Shown here: positions 34,600 through 46,382 of the stretch, in pieces | How positions within the stretch are numbered: the first letter of the stretch is position 1 | Layout of the letters: each line of letters opens with the position of its first letter | DNA from: Entonaema liquescens | Taxonomy: Eukaryota; Ascomycota; Sordariomycetes; Xylariales; Xylariaceae | NCBI GenBank assembly: GCA_902805475.1 | Contig: CADCSX010000001.1 | Coordinates: 3,286,001 to 3,350,000 of the forward strand | Length of the DNA: 64,000 nt | Reading direction: 5' to 3' | Program-made: the position numbers and the translations under genes | The notes under the pieces: model-generated | Told to the model about the DNA's origin: nothing | The model's input: the letters and a program-made list of their open reading frames with translations, nothing else | Database searches by the model: none

Positions 34600-35935
34600 T
34601 GTGATTCGGACTTTGGAATAAAACATTAAATAGGAATCCGACTGGGCGCTACAGATGATTCATAGCAGATACATAATAAGTAACTATGTATATATCACAT
34701 AGGTATGCGTACGCGGTAGGAGCAAGAACGGTACACATGGTAGTACGAAGCGTGGGTGAAGTTACCCGAATCGGATAAGCTCTACATTAACATATCATTA
34801 AAAAATCATCATTTTTTCTTGGTAACATTTGATAATCTTTTATACGCACATTATTCCCTCACATATGTCGCATATGTGTATGTTTGGATGTTGGATGTGA
34901 GTGTATCTTATGTAGATATTTCTTGAGAAGTTTGAGGTTAAGTCGCCGATAAAGGTTGATGTTCTTGGTAGTCGACCGGCATCCCGTTTGAACTATCTTA
35001 ACAGAGACGATATTAAAAAACACTAAGGACCTGGCAGGCACATTTACACTCATTAAAAGCTAGTCGGACGGACCCCCAATTGTCCAAGTAGCCACCAGGT
35101 TACAGTTTGTCCAATTCGTCGGGTACAATGTAAACTTTAAATAGGACGTTGAAAGTACTTAAGGTAGGACCAAAGGAATCGATACATTATGTATATATTT
35201 TCAATTGTCACATATAGATAAGTAGCCTTACAGGCCGTGCCACTCGCTGTTTTTATTTTATTAGATACGATCGCTATCTGGGCTAAATGGGAATACCATA
35301 CGGTAGCATACTCGGCATAATACAGATCGCGCCTTATTACTATATATACTACGTATACTATATACTCTTATGTACTATGTAAAATGTAAAGTGTGCTCAA
35401 CCTATCGGACACGGCTAGACAATTTTCTTTTTTAGAAGGACCTTTTTAACATTTTTTACACATTTAAAGCTGCCCATTTAAAAGTACCCGGATACAAAGG
35501 TACAAACGGCTCCATCGGTGCATCGGTGGAGTGACGGGAAGATTTGACCCGGCCGAATGTTTCAAGGCCGGGACTCTCTCCCAATTAATTGATGATTATG
35601 GAAGGTGCAGCAGGTGAAAAGTGAAAAGAACCGTGAACCATAATTTAACTAAGTATGTACCCTAAGGAAAATAGACTTTAGATCTAGCATTAGACATATG
35701 TATCCTGTGCACAAGGTTTTTGCCTGAGTGAAAAACGTGAGCCGCAGTTCCCGATCATATTTCTCGGCGCTTCTCATCTACTACATTCAAATCTACTACA
35801 TACATTGATATGTACCTTCTTCTCAGCTTTGCCTCCTCCATACATATGATACATTTAGAACTGGGGTAATTTAAATATTTTTTTTTTTCCTTCCCTCTTC
35901 TTGGAAATTATTTACACACCCAGCAACGTTGCCTC
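34600..35935. other. Spacer, no gene recognised
   Basis: AT-rich intergenic DNA with short TATATACTACGTATACTATATA-type runs near 35340-35365 and no supportable coding feature. Confidence 0.45.
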
Positions 35936-36365
35936 TTACGGAACTTTTAGCTTGACTGTGGAGTAAGAGTCCGGACAATCGCGGGTACATCCTGATCGAC
36001 CCTGGATAAGTTTCGAGTGTACACGAGGACAATGCAGAGTCTCACCAGTCTCAGACCTAGTTACTAATAACTGCAGTTCGGTGGAGGTACATGGTAGAAG
36101 TTTACCAATCTGCAATCTGAAAAAGAAAGGATGAATCGAAAAAAGCGGGTGGCGGCCATAGAATTTGAGAATCATGAAATACGGGATGAGAGTAGATAAG
36201 TGGTAAAGTTGGTTTAGTTGGCACAAGGGCTATTTTGTTCACGAATAAAGTCGTGTATTTTGCTTGGTCGTCACACATCTGTATAGCTAATAAGTCGGCA
36301 GGTGGAGTATCCGAAGGCAGCATGGCTAAGGAGGCATATGTCCGTTCCGCCATTTCCTCTAACAT
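35936..36365 (-). CDS. Hypothetical two-exon gene, about 118 residues
   Basis: Unrecognised. Exon 1 (36365-36183) starts MLEEMAERTYASLAML and contains QMCDDQAKYTTLFVNKIAL; exon 2 (36109-35936) is Cys-containing (LPCTSTELQLLV, GCTRDCPDSY) and ends in a stop. They join in phase 0 through a 73-nt intron with a GTATTT donor and a pyrimidine-rich tract ending TTGCAG. The phase agreement and amino-acid composition favour a real gene, but the donor is weak and an extra 5' exon is possible, since a TTGTCAG acceptor-like site lies just upstream. No function can be given. Confidence 0.3.
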
Positions 36366-36435
36366 GCTTGTCGTGATTCTGACAAGATGAAATTAATGTC
36401 ATAAAGAAATGAGCTTGCCGCCAAAACGCGACAAA

Positions 36436-36471
36436 TATCATCACCATCACCATTACCATCACCATCACCAT
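36436..36471. repeat. CCATCA-type hexamer repeat
   Basis: Imperfect tandem ATCACC/ATTACC units are visible; the opposite strand reads as a Met-Val run. Confidence 0.9.
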
Positions 36472-36479
36472 GTAAGCGG

Positions 36480-39400
36480 CATGCGCGTCGAGCTGCTACA
36501 TTTCACTTCATCTCTTCTCGTTATTCATTTCTTACCTGCATGACCTCATGCAGGATGGGGTTTGGACTGCCAACATTGGTCCGTCAATATGTAATAAACC
36601 TCCCAACTGTGTAAGCCTAGCTTACGGCATCTTCAAAATGCAAATGTCAGCATAGTACATAGTATTCTGCTTCGAGGCACTTGCTCTATTCGAAAGGGCG
36701 CTAGTCAAGCCATATCTCTCTATCACTTGAGAGAGCACACCTAGATGAAGCGCTATTCTAATTGGATAGCTATACAAGCTAAGTGGCAGAGTGGCCAATG
36801 GCTCTCATATCAGCATGCGACGTTTGATTGAACGGCACGCCGTACGAACAAGGACTAATAATAGACAAAATCTCTCAGTTACCTAGCTGCAAGGCTGTCA
36901 CCGATAGATAGGGGACGTGTGGTTAGAGGTGGAAACGAGGGGCTTGTCTAAAATCATTGCTACCTAAGGGAACATTCTATTCATCCTCCCTGTTCCAAGG
37001 AGGATAGTTCTCAGGTGTTCAAAGACACAGTATCTTGATGTTATTGCTATTAGCTTCCTCCATATCCGCCAAACCACGTAATATTTCGTCAGCACTTGCT
37101 CATAACTTCCTTCCGCGCGGCAGAACCCTGCTACCTTAGCACATGCCAGACCAGACGTACGTATCTGTTCGACATCCCAGGGGCGTTGACTCATATCCAA
37201 ATCCCACCTCACCCGGGAATCGCGAATGCATCGTTGCCCCGCTTCACAAGCCCTTACCTCCGCATGACCGTACCCAGAGAATGAATTTACTGAAACTAAC
37301 GAAAATAACTAACGTAGTTGACCAGGTATACCTATGTAGTCGATAGCTGAGCAGTGGAACAGCTTTGGTCATCGATGAGCGATGAGCGAAAGGGATTCAG
37401 TTTCAACGCCAAATGCAGAATTAGCTAGCCCCAGCTTGTTTTAGCCCTTGAGGCCCAATCACAATTCCTAAACTATTTCGGAGTCGTCTCAGTGGCATCT
37501 TCATTGGCTTGAAGAACGCCACACCTCGGAGGCCGCCACGGATTCGACCAATTCTCAGCAATATTAGGCGCGCCAAGACGGCGAGCAGCCAAACGCCATA
37601 GCGGTAGGAACCGACTCTGTGGAACTGGCTTTTTCGGCAACGTCTACTCTGACATGTCCCGTACATAGTAGTGTCGCAAAGAGGATTTGTCGAGATTACA
37701 AACCCAATTATCGTATAATGCTTTTAGCTTCGTAAGAGCGATGCCATGGAACATTGACTCGAGAACCCCACATCGCCGTCAATCGATATTGCTGCCTCGA
37801 CCCGATACCTGGTACCGATATGATGCGAATCCACACCATTCCTTCCCGTGTATACACGCGGCTTGTTATTCTTCTTCTTCTCGGACTTTTATTCAAGGAT
37901 ATGCTAACTAGCATGTTAACTGCATGTCTAGTCTAGACTTTGAGTTCTTTGTCCCGCTTTTGCTTCTATACTATTAACTGAGCTGATATCTTAGTAGACT
38001 TACTTGAACAGGTAACTAATATTTTGGTCTAGTGATCTGTCAGGCGCTATTATTATCGCTACCACGCGATTTTTACTAATAAGTTAATTTTATATGCATA
38101 CTTTGGGTAGATATAGAATAGATACATCAGCCTCTAATAAGTTTATATAAGGCAGCCTGTCGTACAAACGCCCGTGGTACAGATTTTTAACGCGGCGATA
38201 TAATTAAATACATAGGACATACTCGAACACAGCTGTATACTTACGATTTACAGGATCTCGTGTAAAGGGGTTCAGCATTACATTAGACGGGTATCTCTGT
38301 ACATGCCTCTGTACGTAAACACAAGTGTTTGTGAGATGTTACCTATCAAAGGTCCATGTGTCATACGGACCAAAACGGTTAGGTAGGACGAGGCCTTACG
38401 CCGTCTACTTCTCTTCCTGCACGATGCTGCAGCCAAGGTCTAGCTACATGTAGCTTCACCTATTCGTCGACCTGCAGGAGCTCCACTTGGCGCCGGATAC
38501 CAGCCTGCCAGCCTCCTCTCATCTGTCACGAGTCGTTGTCGCTCTATCAGATTCCCACTATCAGGAGGCCGATCATCTGTTTGCGACAAGGACCAGAAAA
38601 AGAGCAGCGATCACGGATCTAGCCATGGATAAAGACAGATGCGTATACGATTGCCGATGCACAAAGGTCATCCCAGCGTGTGGGGAGCTGCGACGACCCG
38701 GTTGATTATGAGCTCACAGATATCACACAAGCTCACATGGCACCAAACGAGCGACCATCGAGAGTCTTGTTGAAGAAACGAGTCAACATGTCGATGTTTC
38801 ACGATATGTCGGAAGACCCATCAAAAAATATAAGATGGAACCAGAGAGCGTCATTGAGCACCAGGACCAATAATCAGACGAGCCGGACCCAGATGCTGAC
38901 CGGCTTCCATCATGGCCGACACATGTCGAAACATGTCATGATTGGTCTGCCAAAGATGATCCTTGCATCTCGTATATAGCTTATGCGGAAGTGCGCCACA
39001 GCTGAAGAACTAGGCCACAATCGAGGTAGCTGTGGACTATAGAAAGAGGCTTGGACTTAAGGTCTCAGTAACCAACAGGAATAAATCGGAACCGGCGGGA
39101 AGGAAACCAATACATACAGACCGAGCGAAATCGTAAGATACGATTCCACTTCTATAATATAATTCCTTTAGACGTATATTACGGGGAGGAAGCCGGTGAT
39201 AGAAACCAGGAAACCAAGAAATCAGGCATACCATTATCAACTTCTTGTCATCGGTCGCGCCAAGAGTTCTGCCTTGGATGAACACCGTACATAGTATGTA
39301 TTATACAATGCTATGTACGCATAGCGTAACAGAAGCTTGAACTTATTACCTTGTTAACCCCGGCATTTAGGGATGACCGGGAATGGATGTTCCGTCGAGC

Positions 39401-42400
39401 GTCAAGTTGAGATTACCCCTCATCTCTCGCGGTCTGGTTCCGCTTGCGATTCCACTATCTCTGGTGCTATACGATGGAGAATTAGCTAGACCTTCCAGAT
39501 CTATAACTGTCATTTGAGTATAGATAGACGATAGTTGGGGCTATCAGCGTCTATAGGACTGCATGTGACCGGTGGAGAGCTCTAGCATGGGGCAAACAAG
39601 AACGATTATAGCGGCCCAGAACGCCTTGGGAAGCGAGTTATACTAGACGAAGACAAGATGGTGTGAAGCGATGGCTTCGAAGAGAGTATAGAATGGTAGA
39701 GGAGGGGAACACAAAGAGGAGCATTAGGCTAGGTTAGGGGGTCGGTATTGAGTATGAGCATTCTCTCGGTCGTACCTTGGGGGACTTGATGGAGGGACGG
39801 TCTCGGTGCCGTCATTGGTCGAAGCTATGAGATGAGGTCTTGTCGGCCAACCAGCTGACACGATGAATGTTCAAGCTTGGAGCCGGAACCCACAGACCTT
39901 CTGCAAATCATGATCCATCTTAGCATCTGTCCATCCCCACTCTACCTTAAATGCAACCGCCCAAGCCGCCTACGGCCCATGTCTTCGCCCCACGCCCACG
40001 ATCCCATCCATGGGTCCCCCTATCTGCCTGGGGGGTCCCCCTCCATGAGTCCAAGCTTGCTAAAACAGGCTGACAGGATGACAGGGTACACACTCGGCAT
40101 GCAGTCGCGTCTTTCTCTCGCGTCGCATCCCTCTTATTTTTTTTCTTCCTCCGATCTAACTATCTACGTATTCTTATCTATCCTCGTGTCAGTGTGGCTT
40201 GCTTCAAACCCCACATTCACGTCTCTAAACGTCCGAGCCAACCGAGCGAGAGGTCGTCAAGGCTCCTCGTGGAAACACAAGCGCAAGCCTCCTTTTGACA
40301 GCTTTGGCACAGCCATCCCGCCCGGTGAGAAGTTAAGAAGATAAGTTACTACCTAGGTATGTATCTATCTATCGTAGGCCGTAGTTGGCATCGCCACCAA
40401 CGGACCCTTCCCTACACCCCCCCATGGCTTGCCCTCCCTCGGCAGATTATCTCCAAGGAGTGCACTCCACGATCTGTCTATCGAGCTGCCCGACCCACTG
40501 AGGAACGCTCAGACGTGCCTACCAGCCTACCAGCCTACCATGACCTGCTCGTCCGTTGCTTCTGCATGGCACGACAGAGCGGGAGATTTCCCAGATCCCT
40601 GTTTACCCGCTCTTGCAGGCGGCCGAGCATCCACAATTGATCGCTTCTTAGCTTAGAATCCAGCTGCGTCGATAGCCTCTCTTTTGCTTTGGGCGGACAA
40701 CGTATCACGAAACAATCTAACTATTTTCTACTAAATCCTCTTTTTTTTTTCTGGAGAGAACCATATTACTTTTTTCTACGGATGCATAGGTATAGTACCT
40801 ACTTAGATAGGATGTGGCTTTTTTTTTTCTTCTTCTCGTTACGAGGAACGCCGCGTATCGCTCAGTGACGCAATTTATATAGAATATTTATAGCAGCGCC
40901 GCAGCCGAAGCGTGAAATGTGTAGGCACGCGGCTTGGCGCTAGTCTCCAGTTCGATGGCCTCTTACGAGGCGTCCCTTAATAGGATTTTGTCCTGTGTTG
41001 TTCGACTATCTAATGCATGTAGACGCATGTACGTACGAGATCAGGTTAATGTCACGTAGTAGAACTTCAGTAGCAGCAGCAGCAGCAGCAGCAGCAGCAA
41101 GCAGAAGCAAGCAGTAAGCAGCAGACAACTTGATCTGGAGATCTCAAACCCAATCTCATCAACTCTCCGCCGCCGAATCATGGTAGCGTTCCTAAAGGCT
41201 GTCGTCAATCAGTGAAACCAGCACTATCCGACATGGCAACACCTTGAGGGTGTCACAGCGTTCGGACAAACTTCCTAGAGGCTAGCCACAGCATCTTTCC
41301 AAGGTTGTTTCTTATTCCTTTCTCTTTATTTTAAATTTTCCATTTTATTTCCTCTCCTAAGGTAGGTATGTTTTAGAACGGTGGCTGATGGTAATGTTTC
41401 ATGTTTAAATCAAGACTCCTACCACGTTTGCCGAATGGTTCCCAAGACCTGTTCGAGGTAACCATCGAGAGACATTCGGAAGTGACGTCTTTTCTCCACG
41501 TTGGCGTGCTTCACTGCATCGTCATCATCATCAACTTTCGCTCGACGACGTACCAAACATCCATAGCGATATCATGAAGTTTATTCCTTCGCCGACTTCC
41601 GGTATCGCAAGGCTTGCTTCTTTCAACCTTTTTTCCCTCCCCCTTTTTCTTTCTCTCTCTCTCTCTCTTTTGATAGAGAACAGCTGATACTACTGCTGCT
41701 TACTTGCGCGACGGGATACAGCCTACGCGGGATATGGGTTGAACAATGGCGCCCTCCAACGCGATGCGATGCTGATATATCGCCCGATGCAGTCGACCAT
41801 TCCTAAGTGCCGCGGATCGACCAGGAACCCAGAAGCAGCACCACCACATCGCATGTATGTGTGCGCGCGTGTGTGTGGTACGCCTGGTCAGCCTGGCTGT
41901 TCCCCGGCGTCTTAATAGAAAAGTGAGGCTATAGACGTTGCGCGCCATCGTCGCCACTCTGGCGCATCCTCGCGGGCCGTGATAAGAGGCTTAAAAGGAG
42001 CGGAATATAACATGATCCTTTTTTTATGTGTTTTAATTTTTTTTGCATCCGCCACGCCCCGATGCAAGACGTGATTTATTCACATGGCCTTGCCGACCTT
42101 GGAAGCTGGCAAGAAACACGCGCGTAGAACAGGTAGGCCATCGTACCACTTTCGCTGCCGCGGAGAGACCTACTCCCCAAGCCATTGTCGATCTCGCCCT
42201 ATTTAGTGAGATTGTCTCCATATCTCCTCCATCACGTAGACCTGTTTTTCCCCTCCTCGTACTCTTTTCCCTTACCCTTTTGCAAGGGAAAAAAAAAAAA
42301 AAAAAGAATAATCAGCACATTATTGCACCCCCGGCGAAGACGCGCGACGCGGGCTAGATTTCCCAGATTTTTATTTTCCTGCTATTTTTAAATTAAGAAC

Positions 42401-43352
42401 ACAGATGTCGAAGGGTTGCGCATGGCGGACGATCGGCGGGCGGGGATTGCCAATGAGAGAAGAGCAGCACGTCGCGGGAGAATCTGCCGGCTGAATTATG
42501 TGGATCATATGAGTCAGATTTAATATAGATCCGCAACCGCATTGTCTCTCTGTGACGGGACCTTTTGCGTTCCCCGGCATGGGAGGGAGGGCAAACGTCG
42601 GCCGCTGTCGTTGAGGGAAGAAGAGCCGGGCGGACGGGCGGGAGGACATGAAGGACATGAAGGACATGAAGGACATGAGGGAAAATGTGGGGGTTAACCT
42701 TGTAGTCAGTGTTTACATATCTCCTTGTTTGAGTTTCACGGTTCATGCAGATGATATTCTTGTTTTTTCTTGTCTTCGGTAGTCTCTCGGAGATTGGAAG
42801 GGGATAGTATAGTTTATGCTTGAAAGCTATAACAAGACGCTTTGAATGTTCCAAGAGATTATAGGATTGCTAAGTTTAGGTAAATGATGTATCAAGTATT
42901 GGTAATCTATAAAAACTATTTTACGTAAAAAGTTTATCTAGAAATAGTAAGCAGAAATAGCAGAACTTGTAGCTTAGAGTTTGAGGTTTGACTATATCGA
43001 AAAGGTGGTAGATAGTTGACCATCTAGAGTTGATATTGCCCGACGACTTATTCAATTGATAGAGTACATAGTGACGGTCCGTTGGCGGCTATTGACAACT
43101 GATAAGGTGTCTATCCACCTAACCTTAGATAATCAATAGCTTGATATAAAAAATCTTATCGATAAGCCGCCTTTAGTGACGCCAGTTGAATTTCACTGCG
43201 ATTTGCACCGCCATTGATTTATCCAACCACGTCGTTGCCTTCGTTAATCAACACAACATTGATAATACAAGGTTTCCTGTCAAACTTTTGGCGCGGAGCA
43301 TTTCTGGTGCCATAATAATTAACAACAGGCAGAAAGGAAACCTGTATTCAAA
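36480..43352. other. 6.9-kb spacer without recognisable genes
   Basis: No open frame shows a known motif. Open stretches such as 36964-37212 minus, 38680-38979 plus and 39877-40344 plus are short and unrecognised. Repeats seen are a CAG trinucleotide run at about 41072-41100, a CT run near 41652-41668, an A tract at about 42290-42305, and four copies of AGGACATGA at about 42642-42678. The last 100-300 bp should hold the DIS3 promoter. Confidence 0.45.
41072..41100. repeat. CAG trinucleotide repeat
   Basis: About nine consecutive CAG/AGC units followed by scattered AAGCAG units, in apparently non-coding DNA. Confidence 0.95.
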
Positions 43353-46300
43353 ATGACGAGTCTTAAAAGACCTCATGGTACCGACTCGTATTCTCCAAAC
43401 CTCTCGAGCAAAACCTATGTGAGATCTACCAAGAGTGGCAAGGTCCAAAGATTGTGCGCGAGGTCTATCTTCGCCAAGATATCCCGTGCTCATCTAAGCT
43501 TTGTTCAAGATGTCTCGCTACCGCACCGCGAAACGCAAGTGGGCAGCGTAAGTTCTTCATATTTGGTTGACAAGATGCGATGCATCTTATAGCTATCAGG
43601 ACTAACTTCAACTCTAGTAAGCCCCTTCGTCCTTTCGGACAAGCCAGCAGGTACTAAGGCTTTCCCACAAGGACACTACCTTGTACCAGACACTAATGCT
43701 CTGCTTAATGCTATGGATCTGTTCGAGCAGAGCTCTGCGTTCTTTGATGTTGTCATATTACAGACTGTCCTTGAAGAGCTACGCAACAGATCTTTACCGC
43801 TATACAATCGGCTTATTGGCCTAACTAAAAGCGAAGATAAACGCTTCTATGTCTTTTTCAACGAGTTCAGACTCGAGACTTACGTACCTCGAGAACAGGA
43901 TGAGACCATCAACGATAGGAATGATAGAGCCGTCCGGCAAGCTGTCAAGTGGTACAATGACCACCTAAACCAGAATAAGAGCAAGCAGTTTCCAGTAACG
44001 GTGATGCTCACAGACGATAGATTAAATATCGAAAAGGCCAAGAAAGAGAAGGTACCAGCTATTACATTACGCGATTATGTATCAGGACTCGAAGACGCAG
44101 AACGATTACTCGACATGATTCCAGAGTCACAGGAGCGAAGCATATCTAGAGATAAGAAGGTCTCCGAATTTCTATACCCCGAACATTATACCCTCTCTAA
44201 GATGATGACTGGTGTCAAAAGTGGCATGCTCCATCAGGGTATCTTTAACGTATCACCTTACAACTACCTTGAAGCCTCGATCAAGGTCCCTGCCTTTCCA
44301 AAAGCACTTATTGTTCTTGGACGGGAAAACATCAATCGTGCGGTAGACGGAGACGTCGTGGTCGTGGAGGTTCTCCCTCAAGACCAGTGGAAGGAACCTT
44401 CTACTAAGATTATCGAGGAAGAAGCTATCACGAAGAACGAGAACGCCGACAACGAAGAGGGAGACGATTTAATTACCGAGCAGGAGAGACGAGCATTGCA
44501 AGAGCAAGTCAAGAAGACACAAGGATTAAGCACAGAAGGCCGGCCACAGCCCACTGCAAGGGTAGTCGGTATAATCAAGCGAAACTGGCGTCAGTATGTC
44601 GGTCATATTGACCCGTCATCCGTCAGCCAATCCGGTACACAAGGCAGAAAGCAAGAAAGCGTCTTCTTAATTCCGATGGATAAGAAGGTGCCAAAGATCC
44701 GCTTACGCACAAGGCAAGCCGGGGAGATCGTTGGGAAGCGAATACTTGTCGCAATCGACTCGTGGGATCGCGAGTCGCGACACCCCGTTGGTCACTTCAT
44801 CAGATCTCTAGGTGAATTAGAAAGTAAGGCCGCAGAGACCGAGGCACTACTGCTAGAGTATGATGTTCAATACCGGCCATTCCCGAAGACGGTGCTGGAT
44901 TGTCTACCTAAGGAGGGACACGATTGGATAGTACCGCCTAGCACCGACGACCCCGGCTGGAAAGATCGGGAGGACCTCCGAGGTCTTCTCATTTGCAGTA
45001 TCGACCCGCCTGGCTGCCAGGATATAGATGACGCGTTACATGCGAGGCCACTACCGAATGGAAACTTCGAGGTTGGTGTTCATATTGCAGATGTTTCGCA
45101 TTTTGTGAAGCCGAGCAATGCTATGGATATGGAGGCAAGCATCCGAGGAACGACCGTCTACTTAGTAGACAAGCGTATCGACATGTTGCCGATGCTGCTC
45201 GGTACTGACCTTTGCTCCTTAAAGCCGTACGTAGAGCGCTACGCGTTCTCGGTGCTTTGGGAAGTTAATCAAAATGCTGACATTGTCAATGTGCGATTTA
45301 CCAAATCTGTCATTAAGTCTCGGGAGGCATTTAGCTACGAGCAGGCACAATTACGTATTGATGATGCGTCACAACAAGACGAACTAACCCAGGGCATGAG
45401 AACACTATTAATGCTATCGAAGAAATTAAAACAGAAGCGAATGGATGCCGGAGCTCTAAGTCTCTCGTCGCCCGAAGTCAAGGTCGAGATGGAATCGGAA
45501 ACCTCAGATCCGATCGATGTCAAGACTAAGGCACTGCTGGACACCAACTCTCTCGTGGAAGAGTTCATGTTACTCGCCAACATCAGCGTAGCGAGCAAGA
45601 TCTACGAAGCCTTCCCTCAAACAGCCATCTTACGGCGCCACGCCGCGCCACCAAAGACCAACTTTGACGAGCTGGCCAATCAACTCAAAGTGAAGCGAGG
45701 GTTCGAGCTGCGCTTCGACTCGTCAAAGGCACTAGCCGACTCTCTAGACCAATGCGTCGACGCGCGTGAGCCCTTCTTCAATACCCTCGTGCGCATCATG
45801 GCGACTCGGTGCATGATGAGCGCCGAGTACTTCTGCGCGGGTACCCAAGCATTCCCCGAGTTCCGACACTACGGTCTCGCTTCTGAGATCTACACCCACT
45901 TCACGAGTCCCATCCGTCGATACGCTGACTTGGTTGCCCACCGCCAGCTCGCAGCCGCTATCGACTACGAGCCCATGCACCCGTCGGTGCGCTCGCGCGG
46001 ACGCCTCGAGGCCGTGTGCAAGAACATCAACGTGCGACACCGCAACGCGCAGCTGGCGGGTCGCGCCAGCGTCGCGTACTACGTCGGACAATCGTTGCGA
46101 GGGCGTGTCGCGGAGGAAGAAGGGTTCGTGATGAAGATCTTCAGCAACGGGTTCGTGGTCCTGGTGCCGCGGTTCGGCATCGAGGGCCTGATCCGCCTGC
46201 GGGATCTGGCGGAGCCGGAACCCGAGAGCGTGTTCGACGCGGACTCGTATACGCTGAAGACGAGCGGGAGCAGGGAGGTTACGGTCGAGCTGTTCATGAA

Positions 46301-46382
46301 GGTGCTGGTGAGGATCCAGGATGTTAAGGACGAGGCGACGGGGAAGAGGGGTGCGAAGATGGAGCTTGTTAGGGCTGGTTAG
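43353..46382 (+). CDS. DIS3: Exosome exoribonuclease DIS3/RRP44 (one apparent frameshift in exon 1)
   Basis: The catalytic 3'-5' exonuclease and endonuclease of the RNA exosome, acting in nucleus and cytoplasm. Exon 1 is 43353-43547, with a GTAAGT donor; exon 2 is 43618-46382. The N-terminal segment KTYVRSTKSG, then in the shifted frame IVREVYLRQDIPCSS and LCSRC (the three-Cys CR3 motif), precedes the PIN domain (VPDTNALLNAMD near residue 90, TINDRNDRAVR). Cold-shock domains follow, then the RNB domain with DPPGCQDIDDALH near residue 530 and HYGLASEIYTHFTSPIRRYAD. The C-terminal S1 domain contains GFVMKIFSNGFVVLVPRFGIEG. Exon 1 reads out of frame after KVQ: one base is missing in the A run at about 43446-43449. 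Adding one nucleotide gives 986 residues, close to the yeast protein's length. An essential gene is unlikely to be truly broken here, so an assembly indel is favoured. Confidence 0.93.

Noticed and set aside
36783..36800. tRNA-like A box (GTGGCAGAGTGGCC)
   Set aside because: No GTTCGANNC B box at the right distance and no acceptor-stem pairing; not a tRNA.
43409..43440. Short GTGAGA...AAAG intron that would repair the DIS3 frame
   Set aside because: It would be about 32-42 nt and would delete the family-conserved YVRS...KIVRE segment; a missing base is simpler.
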